From Pseudomonadota bacterium (GTDB taxonomy: Bacteria; Pseudomonadota; Gammaproteobacteria; Burkholderiales; Burkholderiaceae_C), in the NCBI GenBank assembly GCA_030918015.1, contig JAUPTP010000176.1, positions 1 through 5,783 on the forward strand: a DNA stretch of 5,783 bases, written 5' to 3'. Positions 1-5,194 of this stretch are shown piece by piece. The notes under the pieces are model-generated. The model ran no database searches. It was not told the origin of the DNA and saw nothing but the letters and a program-made list of their open reading frames with translations. Both the position numbers and the translations under genes were made by a program. Numbering within the stretch: the stretch's first letter is position 1; every line of letters starts with the position of its first letter.

Positions 1-654
1 CAGGACGAGGCGCTGGCCGCGCCGCTGGCGGCGACCCTGGCGCGGCTGCTGCGCGCGCCGGTGGCCTGGCAGCTGGTCGCGCGCAGCGGCTGGACGGCCG
101 CAGACGCCACAGAGGCGCTGCGCACGCTCTCGGCGCAGGGGCGGCTGCCGCCGGCCGACGTGCTGGTGACCGCCCTGGGCGTCAATGACGCGATCGCGCT
201 GACCTCGCCGTCGCGCTGGGTGCGCCGGCTCGACGAGCTCGAGCGCTGCGCGCGCGAGCTGACCGGCGTGCAGCTGACCGTGCTGTCGGCCATCCCGCCG
301 ATGCACCGCTTTCCCGCCCTGCCCCAGCCGCTGCGCTGGGTGCTGGGCCACGCGACGGCGCGGCTGAACCGCGCCCAGCGGCACTGGGCCGCGCAGTCGG
401 GCGCGCGGGTGCATGCCGAGATGCCCTTCGATCCCGCGCAGGAGCGCATCGCGCGGCTGATGGCCGCCGACGGCTTCCATCCCGGCCCGGTGCTGTACCG
501 GCACTGGGCCGAGGCGCTGGCGCGCCAGATCGGGTCGGACTGGTCGGACACGCCGACCGATCCGGGGCCTCAGGCGCCGCCGGCCGTTGCCGCTGTCGCC
601 GCGGCCGAGCCCGGCAGCGGCCGGGGTCGGCCGTCGCGGTCGATGGCCACATAG
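1..654 (+). CDS. SGNH/GDSL-type hydrolase, 3' part (5' end outside window)
   Basis: The reading frame is open from the first base to a TAG at 652-654, giving 217 residues; the true start lies upstream. Two SGNH-hydrolase blocks are visible. Block III is GVND at window residues 60-63, where the Asn normally helps form the oxyanion hole. Block V is D-G-F-H at residues 157-160, the usual Asp and His of the Ser-Asp-His triad, followed by P-G. Gly30 (in RSGWT) is a reasonable block II glycine. The nucleophile Ser block (GDS) must lie upstream. Such enzymes are esterases or lipases on small acyl esters; the substrate cannot be told here. The fold should end near residue 177 (after ALARQI). The remaining roughly 40 residues are Pro/Ala/Gly-rich and partly antisense to the thioesterase gene, so they are probably an unconserved tail. 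Family is fairly sure, function is not. Confidence 0.8.
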   Translation, partial: QDEALAAPLAATLARLLRAPVAWQLVARSGWTAADATEALRTLSAQGRLPPADVLVTALGVNDAIALTSPSRWVRRLDELERCARELTGVQLTVLSAIPPMHRFPALPQPLRWVLGHATARLNRAQRHWAAQSGARVHAEMPFDPAQERIARLMAADGFHPGPVLYRHWAEALARQIGSDWSDTPTDPGPQAPPAVAAVAAAEPGSGRGRPSRSMAT

Positions 655-1067
655 GTCAGGTTGGCCTCGGTCACCTTGACGACCTGCGGTTCGGCCGGGT
701 TGCGCTCGGCGTAGACCTCGACGTTGACCGTCACCGACGTGGTGCCGATGCGCGTGACGGTGGCGTAGAAGCTCAGCAGGTCGCCGACCGAGACGGCCTG
801 CTTGAAGACGAACTGGTTGACCGCCACCGTCGCGATGCGCCCGCGCGCGACGCGCGCCGGCAGCACCGCGCCGGCGATGTCGACCTGCGCCATGATCCAG
901 CCGCCGAAGATGTCGCCGTTGCCGTTGGCGTCCGAGGGCATCGGCATCACCCGCAGCACCAGCTCGCGCCGGTGCGAGCCGGGGCGCCCGCCCAGGCCGG
1001 GCGGCTCGGCCAGGCCCGACAGGTCGATCGGATCGGGGCAGGAAGTCTTCGTTTCAGTCACACTCAT
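570..1067 (-). CDS. yciA: YciA-type acyl-CoA thioesterase (hotdog fold)
   Basis: This 165-residue protein hydrolyses acyl-CoA thioesters to free acid and CoA in the cytoplasm, judged by similarity to YciA. The hallmark is N-G-N-G-D-I-F-G-G-W at residues 48-57, with Asp52 the likely catalytic acid, then a hotdog helix (IMAQVDIAGA). Further family segments are T-V-A-V-N-x-F-x-F, S-V-G-D-L-L, G-T-T-S-V-T-V-N-V-E-V and, near the C-terminus, Y-V-A-I-D-R-D-G-R-P-R-P-L-P. The first 30 residues or so are Pro/Gly-rich and look like a species-specific extension. I chose the ATG at 1065-1067 because GAGGTG lies 6 nt before it. An in-frame GTG at 1098-1100 would add 11 residues but has less support and crowds the divergent exporter. 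The 3' end overlaps the convergent hydrolase gene by 85 bp. The conserved Y-V-A-I-D segment falls inside that overlap, so this strand is the selected one there. Broad substrate range is typical of the family. Confidence 0.9.
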   Translation of the reverse strand: MSVTETKTSCPDPIDLSGLAEPPGLGGRPGSHRRELVLRVMPMPSDANGNGDIFGGWIMAQVDIAGAVLPARVARGRIATVAVNQFVFKQAVSVGDLLSFYATVTRIGTTSVTVNVEVYAERNPAEPQVVKVTEANLTYVAIDRDGRPRPLPGSAAATAATAGGA

Positions 1068-1073
1068 CGATTT

Positions 1074-1079
1074 CACCTC
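1074..1079 (-). promoter_or_regulatory. Ribosome binding site of the yciA-type gene
   Basis: On the minus strand the sequence reads GAGGTG, followed by 6 nt and the ATG at 1065-1067. This is a good Shine-Dalgarno match at normal spacing, and it decides the start of the thioesterase in favour of this ATG over the in-frame GTG at 1098-1100. Confidence 0.7.
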
Positions 1080-1084
1080 GCCGG

Positions 1085-1091
1085 TATTGTC
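1085..1091. promoter_or_regulatory. Candidate overlapping -10 boxes between the divergent thioesterase and exporter genes
   Basis: The gap between the divergent starts (1068-1114) is only 47 bp. On + it contains TATTGT at 1085-1090 (4 of 6 matches to TATAAT), which could serve the exporter with a leader of about 18 nt. On - the same bases read GACAAT (1091-1086, also 4 of 6) within GGGGACAATACCGG; this would begin the thioesterase transcript close to its GAGGTG. No good -35 was found for either direction, so this is an inference from position and weak matches. Confidence 0.25.
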
Positions 1092-1114
1092 CCCCGCCAC
1101 CGAGCCACCCCACG

Positions 1115-2956
1115 ATGCGCCGCGCCAGCCTGGACCCCGCCCCGAACGATCCGAACGCCCCGCCCCGCAGCGACTGGGCCACGCTGCGCCGGCTGGTGCC
1201 CTATCTGTGGGACTACCGGCTGCGCATGGCGCTGGCGCTGATCTTCCTGGTCGCGGCCAAGGCGGCCAACGTGGGCGTGCCGCTGCTGCTCAAGACGCTG
1301 GTCGACCAGCTCGCGCTGCCGGCGGGCGATCCGCGCGCGCTGGTGGTGGTGCCGCTGGGGCTGCTGCTGGGCTACGCGGGCCTGCGCTTCTCGACCACCG
1401 TCTTCACCGAGCTGCGCGAGCTGGTCTTCGCCAAGGCGACCCACGGCGCGGCACGGCGCATCGCGCTGGAGGCCTTCGAGCACCTGCACGCGCTGAGCCT
1501 GCGCTTCCACCTCGAGCGCCAGACCGGCGGCATGAGCCGCGACATCGAGCGCGGCACCCGCGCGCTGCAGTCGCTGGTGAGCTACTCGCTCTACACCATC
1601 GTGCCGACGCTGGTCGAGCTGGGGCTGGTGCTGACGCTGCTGGGCACGCGCTTCGACCTGGGCTTCGTCTGGATCACGCTGGCGGCGCTGCTGGTGTACG
1701 GCGCCTTCACCATCGGCGTGACCGAGTGGCGCACCCGCTTCCGCCGCGAGATGAACGAGCTGGACTCGAAGGCCAACGCACGCGCGGTCGACGCGCTGCT
1801 GAACTACGAGACGGTCAAGTACTTCAACAACGAGGCCTTCGAGGCCCGCCGCTACGACGAGGGCCTGGACGCCTACCGCCGCGCGCAGATCAAGTCGCAG
1901 GGCACGCTGTCGCTGCTCAACGCCGGCCAGCAGTTCGTCATCGCCGCCAGCCTGGTGGCGATGCTGTGGCGCGCCACCGACGGCGTGGTGGCCAGGGCGC
2001 TGACGCTGGGCGACCTGGTGATGGTCAACGCGCTGCTGATCCAGCTCTACATCCCGCTCAACTTCCTGGGCGTGCTCTACCGCGAGATCAAGCAGAGCCT
2101 GACCGACCTGGACCGGATGTTCCGCCTGCTCGAGCGCGAGCGCGAGGTCGCCGACCGGCCGGGGGCGCCGGCGCTGGCGGTCGCGCAGGGCACGGTGCGC
2201 TTCGAGCAGGTCGGCTTCGCCTACCACCCGGAGCGGCCGATCCTGCATGACGTCTGCCTGGAGATTCCCGGCGGGCAGACGGTGGCGGTGGTGGGCCCCT
2301 CGGGCTCGGGCAAGAGCACGCTGGCGCGGCTGCTCTACCGCTTCTACGACCTGCCGCAGGGCCGCATCACCATCGACGGCCAGGACATCCGCGAGGTCAC
2401 GCAGGACAGCCTGCGCCGCGCCATCGGCATCGTGCCGCAGGACACGGTGCTGTTCAACGACACCATCGGCTACAACATCGCCTACGGCCGCCCGGGCGCC
2501 AGCCCGGCCGAGGTCGAGGCCGCCGCGCGCGCCGCGCACATCCACGACTTCATCGCCGCGCAGCCCCGGGGCTACGAGACGGCGGTGGGCGAGCGCGGCC
2601 TGAAGCTCTCCGGCGGCGAGAAGCAGCGGGTGGCGATCGCGCGCACGCTGCTGAAGAACCCGCCGATCCTGATCTTCGACGAGGCGACCTCGGCGCTGGA
2701 CTCGGCCAACGAGCGCGCGATCCAGACTGAGCTGGCGCAGGCCGCGCGCGGCAAGACCGCGCTGGTGATCGCACACCGCCTGAGCACCGTGGTCGACGCG
2801 CACCGCATCGTCGTGCTGCAGCACGGCCGCATCGCCGAGCAGGGCACGCACGCCGAGCTGCTGGAGAAGAACGGCGTCTACGCGCGGATGTGGCGCCTGC
2901 AGCAGCAGGGCCGCGACGCCGTGCACGCCGACGACCCCGCCGCGACAAGCCCCTGA
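1115..2956 (+). CDS. Atm1/HMT-type ABC exporter, fused permease and ATPase (half-transporter)
   Basis: A 613-residue inner-membrane half-transporter expected to work as a homodimer. About six membrane segments fall near residues 34-60, 75-98, 152-178, 181-203, 263-285 and 297-321. The ATPase domain follows: Walker A G-P-S-G-S-G-K-S-T at 394-402, Q-loop Gln442, signature L-S-G-G-E at 498-502, Walker B I-L-I-F-D-E at 518-523 with catalytic Glu523, and switch His554. All residues needed for ATP hydrolysis are present. The membrane domain carries Atm1 signatures: HLERQTGGMSRDIERG (132-147), LLNYETVKYFNNE (228-240) and LLNAGQQ (267-273). In yeast and Novosphingobium Atm1 these segments line a glutathione-binding cavity; Arg142 and Arg146 have the spacing of the two glutathione-contacting arginines there. 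Likely cargo is therefore glutathione-linked (persulfide, metal or xenobiotic conjugate), by inference. No Shine-Dalgarno precedes the ATG, whose choice rests on family length. LysR follows after 34 bp. General MsbA-like lipid export is the less likely alternative. Confidence 0.92.
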   Translation: MRRASLDPAPNDPNAPPRSDWATLRRLVPYLWDYRLRMALALIFLVAAKAANVGVPLLLKTLVDQLALPAGDPRALVVVPLGLLLGYAGLRFSTTVFTELRELVFAKATHGAARRIALEAFEHLHALSLRFHLERQTGGMSRDIERGTRALQSLVSYSLYTIVPTLVELGLVLTLLGTRFDLGFVWITLAALLVYGAFTIGVTEWRTRFRREMNELDSKANARAVDALLNYETVKYFNNEAFEARRYDEGLDAYRRAQIKSQGTLSLLNAGQQFVIAASLVAMLWRATDGVVARALTLGDLVMVNALLIQLYIPLNFLGVLYREIKQSLTDLDRMFRLLEREREVADRPGAPALAVAQGTVRFEQVGFAYHPERPILHDVCLEIPGGQTVAVVGPSGSGKSTLARLLYRFYDLPQGRITIDGQDIREVTQDSLRRAIGIVPQDTVLFNDTIGYNIAYGRPGASPAEVEAAARAAHIHDFIAAQPRGYETAVGERGLKLSGGEKQRVAIARTLLKNPPILIFDEATSALDSANERAIQTELAQAARGKTALVIAHRLSTVVDAHRIVVLQHGRIAEQGTHAELLEKNGVYARMWRLQQQGRDAVHADDPAATSP

Positions 2957-2978
2957 GCGGCATCTTCGCGCCGCCCGG

Positions 2979-2984
2979 TACACT
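2979..2984 (+). promoter_or_regulatory. Candidate -10 box immediately before the LysR-type gene
   Basis: TACACT, within GGTACACTG, matches TATAAT at 4 of 6 positions and ends 6 nt before the preferred GTG start at 2991. Transcription from it would begin at or next to the start codon, giving a leaderless mRNA. That fits the absence of any Shine-Dalgarno sequence. There is no recognisable -35 in the 34-bp gap or the end of the exporter gene, so co-transcription with the exporter is equally possible. Confidence 0.3.
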
Positions 2985-2990
2985 GCCGTG

Positions 2991-3962
2991 GTGGAGACCA
3001 AATGGCTTGAAGACTTCGTCAGCCTGGCCGAGACGCGCAGCTTCTCGCGCTCGGCCCAGCTGCGGCATGTGACCCAGCCGGCGTTCTCGCGCCGGATCCA
3101 GGCGCTGGAGGCCTGGGCGGGCATCGACCTGGTCGACCGCTCGTCCTACCCGACGCGGCTCACCTCGGCCGGCCAGACGCTGCTGCCGCAGGCGCTGGAG
3201 ATCCTCGGCAGCCTGCAGGCCGCGCGCAACCTGATGCGCGGCCACCAGACCTCCAGCCAGGACATGATCGAGTTCGCGGTGCCGCACTCGCTGGCCTTCA
3301 CCTTCTTCCCGCACTGGGTGATGGAGCTGCGCCAGCGCTTCGGCGGCTTCAAGAGCCGGCTGGTCGGCATGAATGTGCACGACGCGGTGATGCAGCTCAC
3401 CGAAGGGTCCTGCGACCTGCTGCTGGCCTATCACCACGCCTCGCAGCCGCTGCAGCTCAACCCGCAGCGCTACGAGCACCTGAGCCTGGGCACCGAGACG
3501 CTGGCGCCCTACGCCCGCTCCAACGCCGACGGCGAGCCGCTGTTCCGGCTGCCCGGCCGCCAGAACGACCGCGTGCCCTATCTGGGCTACGCCTCGGCCG
3601 CCTACCTGGGCCGCATGGTCGACCTGCTGCTGAAGCAGTCGAGCGACGCGCTCTACCTCGACCCGATCTACGAGACCGACATGGCCGAGGGCCTGAAGGC
3701 GATGGCGCTCGAAGGCCATGGGCTGGCCTTCCTGCCGGCCAGCTCGGTGCGCAAGGAGGTCAGCGCGCGCCGGCTGGTGCCCGCCGGTCCGCGCCAGGCC
3801 CAGCAGGCCTTCGAGGTGACGATGGAGGTGCGCCTCTACCGCGAGCGGCCCGAGGTCTCGCGCCACAACAAGCCCGCGGCCCAGGCACTGTGGGATTTCC
3901 TGCGTCTGGACCTGCAGCGGCGGCTGCCCGGCGTGAGCCACGGCACCGGCACGTCCGCCTGA
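2991..3962 (+). CDS. LysR-type transcriptional regulator, HypT/YjiE-like
   Basis: A 323-residue LysR-family regulator of normal length. The N-terminal winged helix-turn-helix spans about residues 5-64, with the recognition region V-T-Q-P-A-F-S-R-R-I-Q-A-L-E at 27-40. The effector-binding domain runs from about residue 92 to 300. The opening METKWLEDF, the A-V-P-H-S-L segment near the domain start, and Y-L-G-R-M at 205-209 resemble E. coli HypT (YjiE), a hypochlorite-responsive regulator, as recalled rather than searched. There are tandem GTG codons at 2988 and 2991; I prefer 2991 because family members begin M-E-T-K-W. No ribosome binding site is visible. The gene starts 34 bp after the exporter on the same strand and ends 84 bp before pyrC. 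LysR regulators often control a neighbouring gene, but no clear T-N11-A operator was identified. The inducer is unknown. The LysR call is firm, the HypT grouping moderate. Confidence 0.9.
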   Translation: METKWLEDFVSLAETRSFSRSAQLRHVTQPAFSRRIQALEAWAGIDLVDRSSYPTRLTSAGQTLLPQALEILGSLQAARNLMRGHQTSSQDMIEFAVPHSLAFTFFPHWVMELRQRFGGFKSRLVGMNVHDAVMQLTEGSCDLLLAYHHASQPLQLNPQRYEHLSLGTETLAPYARSNADGEPLFRLPGRQNDRVPYLGYASAAYLGRMVDLLLKQSSDALYLDPIYETDMAEGLKAMALEGHGLAFLPASSVRKEVSARRLVPAGPRQAQQAFEVTMEVRLYRERPEVSRHNKPAAQALWDFLRLDLQRRLPGVSHGTGTSA

Positions 3963-3964
3963 AA

Positions 3965-3977
3965 CCGGTCAGACCGG
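3965..3977. repeat. Short inverted repeat just after the LysR-type gene
   Basis: CCGGT-CAG-ACCGG is a perfect 5-bp inverted repeat with a 3-nt loop (or a 6-bp dyad around one base) starting 2 bp after the LysR stop codon. No T-run follows, so it is a poor match to an intrinsic terminator. It might stabilise the mRNA 3' end or be chance in GC-rich DNA. Confidence 0.25.
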
Positions 3978-4031
3978 GAACATCCCCCTTCAACGCCGCC
4001 ATCAGGTCGGACGCGGCGCCTTGACCTTGGG

Positions 4032-4038
4032 ACAAAAT
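4032..4038 (+). promoter_or_regulatory. Candidate -10 region of pyrC
   Basis: In the 84-bp gap before pyrC, the sequence GGGACAAAATCCGG lies just upstream of the ATG at 4047. CAAAAT (4033-4038) matches TATAAT at 4 of 6 positions and ends 8 nt before the start, implying a very short or absent leader. The only TTGACC nearby (4021-4026) is far too close to act as its -35. The same kind of A/T-rich island in GGGACAA..CCGG occurs on the minus strand before the thioesterase gene. Apart from this and the inverted repeat at 3965-3977, I see nothing in the gap. Confidence 0.3.
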
Positions 4039-4046
4039 CCGGGGCG

Positions 4047-5108
4047 ATGAACACCCCTGCCCCCTCCCCGACCGCCGCCGCGTCGCTGACGCTCACCCGC
4101 CCCGACGACTGGCACCTGCATGTGCGCGACGGCACCGCGATGGCCGCGGTCGTGCCGCACACCGCGCGCCAGTTCGGCCGCGCGATCATCATGCCCAACC
4201 TGAAGCCGCCGGTGACCACCGCCGCGCAGGCGGTGGCCTACCGCGACCGCATCCGCGCCTGCGTGCCCGCCGGCGTCGACTTCGAGCCGCTGATGACGCT
4301 CTACCTGACCGACAACACGCCGCCCGACGAGATCCGCCGCGCCCGCGAGGCCGGCGTCGTCGCGCTCAAGCTCTACCCGGCCGGCGCCACCACCAACAGC
4401 GACGCGGGCGTCACCGACATCCGCAAGACCCACGCGACGCTGGAGATGATGCAGCGCGAGGGCCTGCTGCTGCTGATCCACGGCGAGGTGACCGATCCGT
4501 CCGTCGATGTCTTCGACCGTGAGGCGCGCTTCATCGAGCAGGTGATGGAGCCGCTGCGCGACGCCTTCCCCGAGCTGAAGATCGTCTTCGAGCACATCAC
4601 CACCCGCGAGGCGGCGCAGTATGTCGCCGAGGCCGGCCCGAACATGGCCGCCACCATCACGGCCCACCACCTGCTCTACAACCGCAACGCCATCTTCACC
4701 GGCGGCCTGCGCCCGCACTACTACTGCCTGCCGGTGCTCAAGCGCGAGGAACACCGCCGCGCGCTGGTGGCCTCGGCCACCTCGGGCAGCCCGAAGTTCT
4801 TCCTGGGCACCGACAGCGCGCCGCACGCCGCACACCTGAAGGAGCACGCCGCAGCCTGCGCCGGCTGCTACACCGCGCTGTCGGCGATCGAGCTCTATGC
4901 CGAAGCCTTCGAGCGGGCCGGCGCGCTCGACCGCCTGGAGGGCTTCGCCAGCCTGCACGGCCCGGCCTTCTACGGCCTGCCGGTCAACGCCGGCACGATC
5001 ACGCTCAGGCGCGAGCCCTGGCAGTTGCCCGAGACCCTGCCCTACGGCGACGCCGAGCTCAAGCCGATGGGCGGCGGCGAGACGCTGAACTGGCGCCTGA
5101 TCGCCTGA
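4047..5108 (+). CDS. pyrC: Dihydroorotase, class II homodimeric (PyrC)
   Basis: A 353-residue cytoplasmic zinc amidohydrolase that interconverts N-carbamoyl-L-aspartate and L-dihydroorotate in de novo pyrimidine synthesis. Length is close to the 348 residues of E. coli PyrC, with a short Pro/Ala/Ser-rich N-terminus explaining the difference. The di-zinc site is complete: His23 and His25 (in W-H-L-H-V-R-D-G), Lys108 (in A-L-K-L-Y-P-A-G, the lysine that is carboxylated), His145 (I-H-G-E), His183 (F-E-H-I-T-T) and Asp256 (G-T-D-S-A-P-H). Substrate-contact equivalents Arg27, Asn51, Leu228, His260 and Ala272 are present, as is the Thr115-Thr116 pair of the mobile catalytic loop. Spacings agree with E. 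coli with an offset of six to seven residues. The ATG at 4047 is supported by length; only a weak G-rich stretch (CGGGGCG) precedes it. It is probably transcribed alone, since both flanking gaps are over 80 bp and the neighbours are unrelated. Confidence 0.97.
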   Translation: MNTPAPSPTAAASLTLTRPDDWHLHVRDGTAMAAVVPHTARQFGRAIIMPNLKPPVTTAAQAVAYRDRIRACVPAGVDFEPLMTLYLTDNTPPDEIRRAREAGVVALKLYPAGATTNSDAGVTDIRKTHATLEMMQREGLLLLIHGEVTDPSVDVFDREARFIEQVMEPLRDAFPELKIVFEHITTREAAQYVAEAGPNMAATITAHHLLYNRNAIFTGGLRPHYYCLPVLKREEHRRALVASATSGSPKFFLGTDSAPHAAHLKEHAAACAGCYTALSAIELYAEAFERAGALDRLEGFASLHGPAFYGLPVNAGTITLRREPWQLPETLPYGDAELKPMGGGETLNWRLIA

Positions 5109-5116
5109 TCGATTGA

Positions 5117-5138
5117 GGCCCGGGATCCTGGCCGGGCC
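5117..5138 (+). terminator. GC-rich hairpin after pyrC, possible weak terminator
   Basis: GGCCCGG (5117-5123) pairs perfectly with CCGGGCC (5132-5138) around an 8-nt loop, starting 9 bp after the pyrC stop codon. The position and strength suit a transcription terminator. However, the following bases are CTTGAGAAG rather than a T-run, so intrinsic termination would be inefficient; it may act as a pause or as 3'-end protection. Confidence 0.4.
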
Positions 5139-5167
5139 CTTGAGAAGACGGGAACCCGGCCGCAGAT
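5139..5167 (+). promoter_or_regulatory. Candidate sigma-32 (RpoH) heat-shock promoter of htpX
   Basis: CTTGAGA at 5139-5145 matches the sigma-32 -35 consensus CTTGAAA at 6 of 7 positions. After a 14-bp spacer comes CCGCAGAT at 5160-5167, which matches CCCCATNT at 5 of 7 informative positions. A start about 7 nt downstream would give a leader of roughly 20 nt containing the GAGGAG ribosome binding site. In E. coli htpX belongs to the sigma-32 regulon, which makes the match more credible. The -10 half is weak and the match was found by eye in an 86-bp gap. Confidence 0.4.
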
Positions 5168-5182
5168 GGTGTTTCAAAGCGT

Positions 5183-5188
5183 GAGGAG
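5183..5188 (+). promoter_or_regulatory. Ribosome binding site of htpX
   Basis: GAGGAG lies 6 nt before the ATG at 5195-5197. It is the clearest Shine-Dalgarno sequence on the + strand of the window and fixes the htpX start. The exporter and LysR genes have none. Confidence 0.75.
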
Positions 5189-5194
5189 TCCCGA

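Noticed and set aside
1065..1100. GTG at 1098-1100 as an alternative start for the thioesterase, adding 11 residues
   Set aside because: The ATG at 1065-1067 has a GAGGTG at ideal spacing, and the longer start would leave only 14 bp to the divergent exporter start.
802..2250. A 482-codon open frame on + spanning the thioesterase antisense and the exporter in another frame
   Set aside because: It crosses two real genes, one in antisense and one out of frame, and its translation is low-complexity Arg/Ala/Gly/Pro. It has no motif and no ribosome site.
1073..3124. A 683-codon open frame on the minus strand, antisense to the exporter gene
   Set aside because: Its product is dominated by Arg, Gln, Ala, Val and His with no recognisable domain, which is typical of an antisense frame across a GC-rich gene with third-position G/C. 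The plus strand there encodes a complete ABC exporter with every motif.
2550..3941. A 463-codon open frame on -, antisense to the end of the exporter and the LysR gene
   Set aside because: It reads across two well-supported plus-strand genes and has low-complexity composition, so it is a GC-driven shadow.
4021..4026. TTGACC as a -35 box for pyrC
   Set aside because: It lies only 6 nt before the candidate -10 at 4033; a -10 at proper spacing would fall on the start codon, where no A/T-rich box exists.
4002..5177. A 391-codon open frame on -, antisense to pyrC
   Set aside because: pyrC on + has all catalytic residues. The antisense product is Val/Gly/Arg/Gln-rich without any recognisable family.
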